64,000 bases of DNA from Diphasiastrum complanatum (taxonomy: Eukaryota > Streptophyta > Lycopodiopsida > Lycopodiales > Lycopodiaceae), in NCBI GenBank assembly GCA_029204225.1, contig CM055111.1, positions 18,618,668-18,682,667 on the forward strand, written 5' to 3'. A model generated the notes under the pieces. It was given only the letters and a program-made list of their open reading frames with translations. It was not told the DNA's origin and did not search any database. Each line of letters begins with the position of its first letter. Position 1 is the stretch's first letter. Positions 12,206-22,485 of this stretch are shown in pieces. The translations under genes and the position numbers were made by a program.

Positions 12206-13796
12206 ACTGTGGCATAAGAGGCCTGGTCACTTAGGAAGCCTCAGTTCGATGAGGAAATTGGAAATGGTGAGAGGATTGCCTATTGTAGAAGACCACTTGA
12301 AGTCGATGTGTGAATCATGTGTGTATGAGAAGCAGCATCGAGAGAAGTTCAATAAAGGTGGCGTTGCTAGAGCAAAGAACATCCTGGATTTGATCCACAC
12401 AGATTTATGCGGGCCTATGAGGACTATGTCCTTAGGTAAAGCCTTCTATTTCATGACCTTTATTGATGATATGTCACGTAAGATGTGGATTTACTTCTTG
12501 AAGAAGAAATCGGATGCATTTGACAATTTCAAGAGCTTCAAAGCATTGGTCGAAAATCAGACATGTAGGAAGATCAAAGTTCTAAGATCAGATAGTGGAG
12601 GTGAGTATAAGTCTAATGACTTCAATGATTTTTGTGATAAATGTGGAATCAAAAGACAATTTACGCAAGCTCATACTCCTGCACTCAATGGTGTAGCTGG
12701 GCGCAAGAATTGTATGATTGTGGAAAGTGCTACATCTATGCTAGCTGAGATGAAACTACCAAAATATTTTTGGTCAGAAGCATGTAGTACAGCAGTCTAT
12801 CTTCAAAATAGAAGTCCTACCATTGCCATACCAAAGATAACACCTGAGGAGGCATTCACGAAGAAGAAGCCAAAGGTAAACCACTTGCGAATCTTTGGAT
12901 GTAAGGCCTTTGTACACATTCCTGAGGAAGAGAGACGTAAGCTTGATGTGAAAGCTGTCAAGTGTATATTCCTAGGATATGATAATCGTGTGAAGGGGTA
13001 TAGATGTTTTGATCCAGTGGAGAACAAAATACATGTCAGTCGTGATGTCATCTTTGATGAATCTAAGATGTATGAAGACGAGGATGCTGAGAAGAGAGAC
13101 ACATCCAGTGGGAAAGATGGTATAGTGAGGATACCTCCTGATGATGATCCATTTATTGACTTTCCTAGTGATGGACACAAGGATACACCTCAAGATACTA
13201 CTACTCAATCTCAAGACACAAGTTGGAGAGGTAGGGACAAACCCTTTGGTGCAAGAAGGATTGAAGTTGCAAGTGACAAATGCAAGGAGAGAGATGTACC
13301 GTGGGATACATTTTCACCAGGAAGCCGATCACCTGACAGAAAGCTCCCTAAGTGGTTTGAGAGATTGTTGGAGAACCGTGACATGGATGACTGTCCAAGA
13401 TCATCTAGCCAGGGAGAGCTACGAAGATCAACAAGAGAGAAGACACAACCTGAAAGGTATGAAGCAAATTATGCTCTCTTATCTAGCATTGTTCAAAGCA
13501 AAGAACCTTCGACTTATGGTGAAGCGAAGGATCATGACATTTGGGTCAAGGACATGGGAGAGGAGATGGAGTCAATTGCTAAGCATTACACATGGCACTT
13601 AGTGGAACCACTAGTTGGCAAGAAACCCATTGGTTGTAAATGGGTATACAGGACTAAGTACCATGCAAATGGAAGTATAGCAAAGCACAAAGCAAGATTG
13701 GTGATCAAAGGGTATGCACAAAGTAAATGGATCGACTATGAGGGGACCTTTGTGCCAGTATGTAAGTGGAATACTCTACGTCTACTTTTGCTTTAG
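12150..13796 (+). pseudogene. Copia element C: integrase and start of RT
   Basis: A 548-codon open stretch is in the next frame relative to the Gag/protease part, so one frameshift lies around 12190. Visible features are the GAG-pre-integrase block (ELWHKRPGHLG, CESCVYEKQHR), integrase HTDLCGP and SDSGGEY, and NGVAGRKN, where the catalytic Glu is replaced by Gly (codon 12699-12701). The chain continues through LRIFGCKAFVHIP to a spacer and the RT start (KPIGCKWVYRTKYHANGS, KARLVIKGYAQ). It ends at a stop in the RT, where a second frameshift (about 13785-13795) moves the coding frame. The integrase would be inactive. Confidence 0.9.
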
Positions 13797-15027
13797 CTTC
13801 ACATTTTGGTTGGCCTTTGCATCAGATGGATGTGAAATCTACTTTTCTAAATGGTGAGTTAGAAGAGGTGTTCATGGATCAACCTGAAGGCTTTGTAGCG
13901 AAAGGACAGGAGAATAAAATATGTCGCTTGAAGAAAGCGCTTTATGGTCTTAAACAGGCATCACGTGCATGATATAGCAGGATTGATGCCTACTTTCATT
14001 CTAAGAGGATGGTGAGAACACATTCTGGTCCAAATCTTTATGTCTTATGCTTTGATGATATGGTTGCTTTGATTGTTCTTTATGTTGATGACTTGATTAT
14101 CACGGGAAATAATCAAGAGATGATAGACATGATCAAGAAAGACCTCATGAAACAATTCGTGATGACAGATCTCAGCCTAATGCATTACTGCCTTGGAGTG
14201 GAGGTGTGGCAAAAAGGACATGAATTGGGTTTAGCACAGGTGAAGTATGTCAGAGAGTTGTTATATAGGTTCAGGTTGAAGGATTGCAAGTCAGTGAACA
14301 CTCCTATTGAACTAGGTAAAAAGCTTTCTCATCTTGACGAGTCACAGCCATTTGATGCTACGTTGTATAGGCAGTTAGTAGGGAGCTTGATTTACCTTAC
14401 CATGACTAGACCAGATATATGCTATGTTGTTGGTATTGTAAGTTAATTTATGGTAGCACCTACGGAAATGCATTGGAAGGCAGCTAAGCGCATTTTGCGT
14501 TATGTCAAAGGCACTTTAGATTATGGCTTGGCTTACAGGAAGCATGAGGGTTTACCTGAGTTATGTGACCATATGGATGTGGATTGGGGAGGTGACTATG
14601 ATGATCGTAGATCCACCATAGGGTATGTATTCCAGCTTTGTGGGAGTTGCTTTTCCTGGTCTAGCAAAAAGCAAAGTACATTTTCTTTATCCACCACAGA
14701 AGCAGTAAGGCAATGTGTAGTGCAGCACAAGAAGCTATATGGTTGAGGCAAATCTTGGAAGAAATTGGCATGAAACAGGAGAATCCCACAACTATACATA
14801 ACGACAGTCAGAGTGGCATTTAGCTAGCAGAGAACCTAGTGTTCCATACGAGAACCAAACACATTGAGATTTAGTATCACTTTATACGCGTGAGGCTGTT
14901 GAGTCATGAAATTCATGTTATTCATTGTAGTATGAACGAATAACTGGCTGATATTTTCACTAAGCCACTTGTTAGAAAAAAGTTTCATAACTTGAAATCA
15001 AAGCTTTATATACTTAAAGTTTGTTGA
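13766..15027 (+). pseudogene. Copia element C: remainder of RT and RNase H
   Basis: The frame shifted from the integrase frame reads [24 protein letters not shown], then a TGA at 13970, VLYVDDLIITG (the YVDD catalytic site), YCLGVEVW, a TAA at 14444, AAKRILRYVKGTLDYG, and the RNase H block. In RNase H the usual DSD is replaced (HMDVDWGGD). A third frameshift near 14705 leads to CSAAQEAIWLRQILEEIG, HNDSQSGI-stop-LAENLVFHTRTKHIEI and LADIFTKPL, ending with TGA at 15025-15027. This copy cannot transpose on its own. Confidence 0.88.
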
Positions 15028-15072
15028 TTTTAAAACTATGTATATGACTGTATAGAAAGTAGACTCTACTTT

Positions 15073-15083
15073 AAGGGAGAGAG
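15073..15083 (+). other. Polypurine tract of element C
   Basis: AAGGGAGAGAG lies 46 bp past the end of the coding region and directly before the probable 3' LTR. This is the expected position for the plus-strand primer. Confidence 0.6.
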
Positions 15084-15349
15084 TTAGAATTAAAGTAGAA
15101 TCACTGTGTTACTGTACTGTGGGTCCTATCAGTAGATAAGGATCAGTTGGCTTCGCCACGAGGCGATGGGACACGCGTCCTGTCAATGACAACCCATCAT
15201 GCATGGGTTGCCTGAGTGAAGAATTATATGTATAGTGTATTTCGAATTTGAGAAATACAGTTGCTACGTGAGCTTGGTGTGGAAAGTGTTTTCTGTCTGT
15301 GTTATTGTGTAGCATGATCTCTGTTCCTATTCAAAGCAAATTCTAAGTG
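15082..15349 (+). repeat. Probable 3' LTR of element C, approximate ends
   Basis: Sequence after the polypurine tract starts (AG)TTAGAATTAAAG, and a matching inverted end TTCTAAGT lies at 15341-15348. That fits a TGTTAGAA...TTCTAACA terminal pair with mutated outer bases. The length (about 267 bp) suits a short copia LTR. No 5' partner was found, so the boundaries are tentative. Confidence 0.5.
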
Positions 15350-16261
15350 AAACATTATGTTAGAATGAGCCAAAGGCTTCCTTGTATCCTAATGACAACA
15401 TTGCAATTGTACCTAATCCAAGTCCACACATATCAAAACAACAAGTTGGTAATGGTCGTAATCGAAACAAGATGAGACGAAAATCAAGTTTGTCCGATTT
15501 GTATGTCATTGAAAGTTTTGATAGTGATGCAACTGGGATGACATACAATATTATGATTTCAAATGGATTAATAGAAAATCATCAAAAACAAAAACAAAAA
15601 TACACCAAATGTAAGCAAATATATTATGTTTACTTGAGATTAAAAGGCTTCGATGTGAATGAAGAGATGTTTATTTACCAACCAATACTAAGTTAACAAG
15701 AGTTGTTCTATGTGATGTCAAGGTCTTGACATCTTAAGGTTGTTGGTTGTTAATCAAACGACTATGTCTGCTCCTCTTTTTGAATTCAAGCTTAATAAAA
15801 AGAATTTCAAACTTCATTGGGTTGTTTGAATGCAACTTAGAAATGTAGAATATGGTTACAAATGATGTTATATTTATGCTATTTCACATCTTTATAATAT
15901 GCAACATTATCAATGCAAATATATATTTGTAAATGAGTCTAACTGTGCAATTCATTTTCAACAAACAAAATATCCAACAATTTGGAGATTGTTAAAATAT
16001 GTGATTTAGCAAATCATAAGCTCGCATAACTCGCACACATTTACTTGCAAAGTGTCAAGTCCCAAGCCCAAGGAAGTCTCTCTCTCCAAGGACACACACT
16101 TGCAACTGTAACCCAAATTCTCCACAATTTTCTACCTATTATGAAATTAGAGTTTTGATTAACAAAGAGATTATTAAGTCCATATTGAAAGCAATTTTTT
16201 GAAATAACAATGTTCACAATATCACAACCTTTTTTGCACATACCCTTTCATACAAAAATTT
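15350..16261. other. Unassigned, AT-rich; one orphan reading frame
   Basis: A plus-strand 104-codon frame (15382-15696) is rich in Asn, Lys, Gln and Ser and matches nothing I recognise. The rest is AT-rich with no evident gene. Confidence 0.35.
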
Positions 16262-16394
16262 GTGCGATTCAGCTGGCAGTGTCCAGTGATCGCATCTAAA
16301 CTCCATCCGAGTCGCAAGAGGATTGTGGTTCCTTCGTGGAAGCTTCGCGACTGCAAAACCCAAATCGCGATACACGAACCTGATTCCTCATCAA
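16262..16394 (+). repeat. Fragment of a family A LTR (3' end)
   Basis: The block reading GTGCGATTCAGCTGGCAGTG through GCGATACACGAACCTGATTC and CTCATCA matches the last ~130 bp of the family A LTRs at 2150-2272, 5840-5935 and 26045-26180. No PBS or Gag follows, so it is an orphan LTR fragment. Confidence 0.85.
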
Positions 16395-16656
16395 GAACGT
16401 CACACAAAACATCGCGAGTTCTAACCTAAATATGAATTTACAAAGTGCAAGTAGGCCTTTACATGAATTTAGGCACTATAACACATTTACATGTACAATA
16501 TAAACAATACTTTTGGATAATGTGGGATCATGAGGCTCCACATATCCCCTTCCTCAGCTGTGCAGTGGCTCGCAAACAAATTGCTTACAATCTTCTTTGT
16601 CACTTCCTGCTGGCTGGCTTTCTATGGAAAATAGCTTTTGCTCGGGCTTTATTTCA

Positions 16657-17568
16657 TTCATTGACTTGCTCTAAGGTCATCCCTTTTGTAGAAAGGTAGT
16701 AATTGTTCTTCTGGTTGTAATCTTCCTGAAATGATAAATTTGAATAACCTCCCATTCCTTGATTTCCCAGTGGTGCAAGGGGGTTGTCGATCAATGTGTT
16801 ATTTTCAAGATGAGTGTACCAACTATCCCCAGACAAGATTTCAGACATCTCAGCAGAAGGGACAATTAGTGAGAGGGCTGCATATGTATATTCTGGAAAT
16901 TTTTCTTTAATGTACAATTGTTGAATGGACAAAAGGGCATATGAAATGAGAGAACCAATATTTACATAATTGTAAGTATAGTATGGTTTGGTTATTGGGT
17001 TAGTGGAGCGAAGTATATCATTTGCTTTAACTTCCTCCAAATAATGAGAATAATTAGCTTCCCAATCTGTGTAGATTTTCCACAGATCAGGGAATAATAG
17101 CTGACTAGAGAACTTGGAAGGAGTTGGATCAGGGCTAGGAACAACTCAATTAACATCAAAAATGTTAATTGAGTCTAGCTTATTCCGATACTCATCCAAA
17201 GCTGGAAAAATATTGTTTTCAAATGTTTTTAGATATTCTAGGATATATATATGCAAAGATCCTGTAACAACATGGATATAGTTAGTTTGCACACTGAGCT
17301 TATTCTGAACAATGGCAAGAGCAAAGATACCTTTTTGGTGCACTGTTAGTTTGGCCCAAAAAGTGTTTAGGCTAGAAAAAATCCAAGGGCTTTCCCATTG
17401 TTCTTTTGTATAACCAAAAAGTTTTGGTGAAAGAAGGTAATCCATTCTCCACTGGAGTTTTGGACTATTAAAAGGTAGAATAAAAAATGTTAGTTCTTGT
17501 TGGAATGTATGAAATTCTGTCTTTAGTAGTGAATACACGACCTTGTTCTTCCTCTCAACAGCTTTCAA
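16657..17568 (-). pseudogene. C-terminal domain of H3-like fusion gene, unrecognised family
   Basis: On the minus strand a single reading frame runs from 17568 down to 16657 with one in-frame TGA (about 17146-17148). It contains RMDYLLSPKLFG, an FW-containing helix (LNTFWAKLTVHQKGIFALAI) and a later hydrophobic block ending ALLSIQQLYIKEKF. The same order of landmarks (DYLFLSK, EFWQNLELKEQ...AWAF, FVVIAIQQT) occurs in the repeats at 28.9-29.8 and 55.9-56.7 kb, so I treat them as one family. No enzyme motif is visible. Immediately upstream is the coiled-coil and histone-like part of the same broken gene. Function unknown. Confidence 0.55.
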
Positions 17569-18104
17569 TGTGTGATGCTTCAGCCTGCTATGAAATGATT
17601 GCTAGAGTTGCTGGTTGGTCTAAAGAAGCTATGTCATTGGTTGCTTTTGGCTTCACAGCATCCTCAGGGTCAGTCTGCATGTCTTGATCTTTCTGGATTT
17701 GCTTAAAAACAATATCTGTCTAGATGGCCTTCTCTGATGTATCTTTAGCTGGCTCATCCATCTGCATAGACTGGTCTTGGCGTTGGACATGTTCTTTATC
17801 TTCAAAATTTTGGATTTGGCTTGATTGAAACTTAGCCTCTTCCAGTTCTTCTTTCAATTTCTCATATGAAACCATCTAGGGTTGCAAATCGCCATAGAAT
17901 TGTCTCTTGGGCTTGTTTCTTATAAATTTGGTTGCCTTTCCTTAGCAGAGTCTGTAGAATTCTACAGCTAGGCAACAGAGTTCTGAAGCTGCTTTGATTT
18001 GCTTGGGCACTCTCCTTGTTGGTAATGGCATTGCTGAGTTTGTCGCTCAGCTCCTCGTTACTACTCTGCAAAGTAGCTCGTGCAACATCTGACTCAGAGC
18101 TCAA
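17569..18104 (-). pseudogene. Basic/coiled-coil middle part of H3-like fusion gene
   Basis: From 18104 down the minus strand encodes SSESDVARATLQSSNEELSDK and further Glu/Lys/Ser/Gln-rich helical sequence. From about 17877 it reads MVSYEKLKEELEEAKFQS with one TAG in the middle. Upstream of 18104 this frame extends into a very basic stretch (KKAVPKKAGSRRP, then PPKRITAKRPRV) that looks like a nuclear localisation or DNA-binding linker. Frameshifts connect it to the H3-like part (18284-18649) and to the C-terminal domain below 17568. Read as a whole it is a decayed nuclear protein. Confidence 0.5.
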
Positions 18105-18283
18105 GAAGACACGGGGTCTCTTGGCCGTGATACGTTTAGGAGGAAGGGAGACAGCTGGCCTTCGAGATCCAGCCTTCTTGGGGACAGCTTTCTTCTCTTC
18201 CTCCTAGAGGTAGTAGGCACGTTGGTTCTATCCATAGGCAGGTCTCTAGAGGTGCTGGCATTATCAACATGCAGACCAGAATA

Positions 18284-18649
18284 TCTGTCCCGAAGCCTTT
18301 TGAGAATGAAAAAATCCTTTGGCATGATGGTGACACGCTTACCATGCACTGCCAAAAGACAAGTATCCTCAAAAAACTAGGACAGAAAATCTTCTGCAGC
18401 ACCCTGCAAGGCCTGCATGGCTATCACGGCAAAACAAATATCCAGGCCAAGTGACAGAGTGACATTCCATACAGATCGGCCGAAAGGAGCTCTAGGGATC
18501 AACAATTCAGTTGATCTCTGGAGTTTTTTGATCTCCCTCAGCCAGACCTGCTTCCTGCCACGCCTACAGCCAGTACCAGGGGGAACACGAGAATGGGATG
18601 GCTGTATAGTGGTGATGGCACGGGCGGTGGATTTGGTCTTGGCGATCAT
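18284..18649 (-). pseudogene. Histone H3-like domain, broken by an in-frame stop
   Basis: The minus strand from ATG 18649 encodes an H3-type tail (AKTKSTARA, retaining the Lys-4 position but Ala at 9 and Ile at 10). The alpha-N helix follows (WLREIKKLQRSTELLIP), then the helix-2 region (MQALQGAAEDFL), a TAG at 18379-18377, FFEDTCLLAVHGKRVTIMPKD and the last helix (LKRLRDR). The segment before helix 2 has the same length as canonical H3, without the loop-1 extension usual in CENH3. The frame does not end like H3 but runs on to 18101 through a basic stretch. No intron interrupts the domain. This is a divergent H3 variant gene or a captured H3 domain, now a pseudogene unless the stop is bypassed. 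Confidence 0.8.
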
Positions 18650-18953
18650 TCTCGGAAGAAGAAAATTAACAGAAAGAAGTTTGAACAAAACAAAAGTGGA
18701 TCAAAACAAAAAACTTTGCAATGAAAGGGCGCTTGAGATCGACACCAGCACTGAATATCGGTTTCGAGCACAAGGTCTACAGAGATTGTTTGCAGAAAAG
18801 AGATATGCGCTCGAAAGCGATATTGCACAGCAGGCGGTATTGGACTCGAGTGCACTGTGAGAGGACGGAAGCTTGAATTATGAAAGAGCGCACTTGAGAG
18901 CGATATCAAGAGCTAAAAGCGAAAATTTTGCGAAAAAAAATGAAAATTCCAAG

Positions 18954-18967
18954 GACTTATATATACA
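18954..18967 (-). promoter_or_regulatory. Candidate TATA box of the H3-like gene
   Basis: On the minus strand the sequence reads TGTATATATAAG about 310 bp before the ATG at 18649. It is the only strong TATA-like match between that ATG and the divergent plus-strand frame at 19132. Confidence 0.4.
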
Positions 18968-19131
18968 AAATTTTTGCATGTGTGAAAAGACGATCGAGAC
19001 ACATGTCATTTGATGATTAGACCACGTGGAATGTCCGTACTAACAATGATGAGCCAAGTATGAGGCCATGTGGGCTGAGACATGTCTCCCTCAAGCGCAC
19101 GTTGCCTTGACGTGCTTGTCTGACCTGGGGT

Positions 19132-19674
19132 TTGCGTATGAGAGTGATATTTGAAACTTCAGTTCTATTATTTTTGTTTAAATTGTCTAATTTTGAATCC
19201 GGTTTGTTTTTTTTATTTAATGAATTTGGTAATACTGATAGGTTGGACTATTTCAAATCTCTTTTTTCTCCTTTTCTTTTTATTCTACCTTCTATAATTG
19301 AGGGCCCTAGTGTGGAGGCATTTTTTGGGATATATCTGAGATTTAAGACCCTGCTTAGTACTCCATTATTCAGGTCTCAGAATAAAGACATGATTCATTA
19401 TCAGGACCTGGTGGCACTCGACAAGCATATCTACAAAGCTAAGCTTGACATAATGTTTACCAAGTTACATAATGATTTCAAGTCTGTAGATGAGTGCCGA
19501 ATTCACAATAAAAAATGTAGATTTTTTGATTTTCAGTCTGCTTTTGTTTTTTTTCTTTTGTTAAATATTTCTGATGATTTGGACTCTGTGCCCTCCACTT
19601 CTAAAACAGCTTCTTCTAGTGGTACAAAGTCTGAAAAGTCAAAGATTGTAGATATAGATACCTTTTTTTATTGA
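19132..19674 (+). CDS. Hypothetical protein, unrecognised
   Basis: A 180-codon frame begins 480 bp upstream of, and divergent from, the H3-like gene. It has a hydrophobic N-terminal half (several Phe/Leu-rich runs), a more polar middle (ALDKHIYKAKLDIMFTKLHND) and a Ser/Thr/Lys-rich end. The frame stops at 19672-19674; coding-like sequence resumes at 19876. I do not recognise any domain. It may be part of the same gene as the 19876 frame, split by a stop or intron. Confidence 0.35.
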   Translation: MRMRVIFETSVLLFLFKLSNFESGLFFLFNEFGNTDRLDYFKSLFSPFLFILPSIIEGPSVEAFFGIYLRFKTLLSTPLFRSQNKDMIHYQDLVALDKHIYKAKLDIMFTKLHNDFKSVDECRIHNKKCRFFDFQSAFVFFLLLNISDDLDSVPSTSKTASSSGTKSEKSKIVDIDTFFY

Positions 19675-19722
19675 CACGAGGGTTCATTTAGATGATTGTT
19701 CTGATTTTGATCCTGCTCGAAA

Positions 19723-20068
19723 TAGGGCTGCTTTTATAGGCCCTAGAACACCTACTACCCTTTCTCCTTCTGATAAATCTTTGATCACTTCGCCTACTTA
19801 TATTATAGATAATAATTTCTTTTTGACAATATCGGATATATCGGATCGTTTTAACTTCACTGAAGCTGAGACTCTTTGCATAGAGACTCTTTGCATAGGG
19901 CTGCATTTATAGGCCCTAGAACACCTACTACCCTTTCTCCTTCTGATAAATCTTTGATCACTTCGCCTACTTATATTATAGATAATAATTCCTTTTTGAC
20001 AATATCGGATATATCGGATCGTTTTAACTTCATTGAGACTGAGACTCTTTGCATAGAGCATGCTGATG
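19723..20068 (+). repeat. Tandem duplication, 2 x 173 bp
   Basis: The segment 19723-19895, starting TAGGGCTGCTTTTATAGGCCC, is repeated at 19896-20068 with only a few differences. The first copy is out of frame with the surroundings, while the second is open. This suggests a recent unequal exchange that damaged the gene. Confidence 0.9.
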
Positions 20069-20394
20069 ATCTTCTCCTTGGTGTTGACGATGTATATACT
20101 GATAAGTTTTATTCAGGGAAAGATTGCTTGAAAATGGCTGTGGAGGAAATGCGCAACAAAGAAGATGATCTACCTTCCAAGGAGGAGTTTCTTAGAATCC
20201 AAAGTCAACTTGGTTTTCCACGGCCAACTGTCTATTCACCAACAATATTGACATCAAAAGGTGGACATAATATTGATGGAGAGACAATAATCAGAGAAGA
20301 CAAAGCTGAATGCGTAAGTTTTTGTCTCTTATCAAGTACTAGAGATCTTCTGCAGGAGAATTTTCAAGAGATTATGCACTCGGGCACTATCTAA
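19876..20394 (+). CDS. Hypothetical protein, unrecognised, starting in the tandem duplication
   Basis: A 172-codon frame. Its first ~65 codons are the second unit of the 173-bp duplication. After that it reads as ordinary acidic soluble protein (GVDDVYTDKFYSGKDCLKMA, EEMRNKEDDLPSKEEFLRIQ). Coding-like sequence in other frames continues past 20394 to about 20760 (HGETMIMAIKALSHFLGG, then ILGYGPVNSMLRSSHFVVYA), consistent with a frameshifted or spliced larger gene. No family recognised. Confidence 0.35.
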   Translation: MHRDSLHRAAFIGPRTPTTLSPSDKSLITSPTYIIDNNSFLTISDISDRFNFIETETLCIEHADDLLLGVDDVYTDKFYSGKDCLKMAVEEMRNKEDDLPSKEEFLRIQSQLGFPRPTVYSPTILTSKGGHNIDGETIIREDKAECVSFCLLSSTRDLLQENFQEIMHSGTI

Positions 20395-20930
20395 CGTCCT
20401 TCAAGAATAATGAGATAAGTGTTGCCCATTCAAAGTTTCATCAACATGGTGAAACTATGATTATGGCAATCAAGGCACTGTCTCATTTTCTTGGAGGACA
20501 TAATTTTATGAAATAAGGTGCATAAAATAATTTTTGTAAAGAAAACTACTGCGGTTAAAATTTTAGGATATGGACCAGTGAATTCCATGCTCAGATCATC
20601 TCATTTTGTAGTGTATGCTACTTACGTTGATCTGAGTAAGCATGAAAACTATGAGCTATTGGATCCATACGAAAGAAGAAAAATGGTTGCATGATTCTAA
20701 GTTGTAACTTCCATTGGAAAAAATATCGGAAGCAGACTACATACTGCTGAATTGTACTTTGTAAATATTTTTATTTAATATACAAAATTTTATTGTGTGT
20801 GTATAGCCTACTGGCTTGTATAAATTTGCATGCTTTTTGAAATTTTTTATAATCCGTCGATTTTGTATTATGACAAATTTGAATTCTTCTGTAAAACCAT
20901 TGAATGTCAATAAATAAACTGTTAGAATTG

Positions 20931-21929
20931 TTATAGACTTTCTCCTTTTGAGCAATACACTTCATTGATATGAGATGGATTACCAACTATTGTCTGCATA
21001 CCATGGTTTAACATGTCTCTTTTTTTTAAAGGATGAAATGGTCGTGGGATTGGAAACTTTTTAATATTTACCTGTGCAAATGCCTCCTTTATCATCTTAA
21101 ACATTGTTGCATATGCTTCCCTACTGATGCTAGAAAAGTCACATGCCCTCTGAAGCAATGTAGTGTCTAATATTTTTTCAACTTCATCCATAATGCTATC
21201 AGTAACTGAAGCCTTAATCTTTTTCATTTTGTTATTATTTAATATTGATTTCATAGATTTAGAAGTCAAGATAGAGCCTAGTGAGTTTCCAATTGAAATC
21301 TCATCGGCCAAATGGACTTCAACAACCAATGCTGATCTGCATTGCAAACATAATGCTCATGAAAATGTCAGTAGAAATTAGGACACTCATAGTATTAACA
21401 GCACTATATAATAAGCAAATCAACAGAAAGTTGAAATGAATAAATAACAAAATTAGCGATTATGAATAAATCAAAAAGTTCAAGCAATTTTCAGTACCAA
21501 ATAAACTATAACTTACTTGAATGCATGGATTCGTCTTTTTCTATGACCTCCTTTGGATGATAGATCACATATATCCTTGTTTACCAGTCTTTGTTTCTTG
21601 TTGCTTCGGACCTTTCTGTTGAGTACATCCATATCTTTAACAAGAGATAAAAATGAGATATGGATGGATTGAAATGCAATTTTTATCTCATCATTACTAG
21701 TTGTATAATGATGCAAAGAAGATTTCAACCTTTGGATCTCCTCCTTGAGCATCTCATTTTTATCCAAACAAGTTTTCATCTTTGTAGATTTTTCTTCGCA
21801 CTCCTTTGATATTTTCCTTGATTCCTCTTCCAAATAATGTATTCTTTGCATTAAATGTGCATTCCCATAGAGCATCAAATTCTCACAGTAACCCAAAAGG
21901 CCATTTGTACCATGACACATATAGATCAT
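20931..21929 (-). CDS. Two-exon gene of unknown function with coiled coil
   Basis: On the minus strand, exon A (21929-21515) encodes a strongly helical, charged coiled coil (IHYLEEESRKISKECEEKS, MLKEEIQRLKSSLHHY) ending in a basic segment. It ends at a good donor (CAA|GTAAGT, 21514). An acceptor (TTTGCAATGCAG|AT, 21336/21335) starts exon B. The phases join without creating a stop, and exon B continues to a TGA/TAA-type stop at 20931. A 179-bp intron with standard ends and an open frame on both sides argues for a real gene. I do not recognise the C-terminal part. The ATG at 21929 may be internal; upstream exons may exist (see 21964-22485). Confidence 0.55.
21336..21514 (-). other. Predicted spliceosomal intron
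   Basis: The minus-strand donor GTAAGT and the pyrimidine-containing acceptor ending GCAG bound a 179-nt AT-rich intron. Removing it joins two open frames in phase. Confidence 0.6.
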
Positions 21930-21963
21930 TAACTAAATCACCGAATGAAAATCTGGATGCTTT

Positions 21964-22485
21964 TCAGGGATCGTGAATTGTCTTTTTTACCAGACTCCTA
22001 CTATCGTCCTCTTTCACACGGTATCTACTATCTTTCTTTTGTCTTGCCTTCAAGATGTGTTTTTCTATGTCAAATCTAAGACATACACATCTACATTGCG
22101 GTCGTTTGCAGCAATCTATCGAACCCATATAACTCCATCTGCAATCTACATCGGCTGCGAAATAGGTAAATTTCTTCGACAATCTTGCAAGGGAATTAGA
22201 TCTGTGGCAAGAGTAGTTGAGTACAGGATATTGTGCTTGGTGGAGACGAGAAGCTACAACACATTTCCTGTTTGCCACACACGGCCTGTCATTGTACACA
22301 GAGTAACTATCAAGAACACGTGTAGAGCTAGAAGCTGATGTATAAGACGAAACGTTATTTATTCTTTTTCTTCGTACGAGACATTGTATAGCTCGAACTG
22401 AACACTTAAGTCGAGTGCCAGATATTGAAGTGCGTCGAAAATAATGTTTTGGAGCAAAAGTCACGGCATTTAATTGCAGAAACAT
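21964..22485 (-). CDS. Hypothetical protein; possible upstream exon
   Basis: A 173-codon minus-strand frame lies immediately upstream of the two-exon gene. It is rich in Ser, Arg, Cys and Tyr. The N-terminus (MFLQLNAVTFAPKHYFRRTS) has few acidic residues and resembles an organelle-targeting presequence, but nothing else is recognisable. It could be a first exon of the neighbouring gene or a chance frame. Confidence 0.25.
   Translation of the reverse strand: MFLQLNAVTFAPKHYFRRTSISGTRLKCSVRAIQCLVRRKRINNVSSYTSASSSTRVLDSYSVYNDRPCVANRKCVVASRLHQAQYPVLNYSCHRSNSLARLSKKFTYFAADVDCRWSYMGSIDCCKRPQCRCVCLRFDIEKHILKARQKKDSRYRVKEDDSRSLVKKTIHDP

Noticed and set aside
10904-15349. Element C as an autonomous retrotransposon
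   Set aside because: It has at least three frameshifts, several stops, two lost catalytic residues and no detectable 5' LTR or PBS.
18284-18649. Calling the H3-like domain a centromeric CENH3
   Set aside because: The tail is divergent, but the segment before helix 2 has the canonical H3 length without the loop-1 extension typical of CENH3, and the chain continues far past the histone fold.
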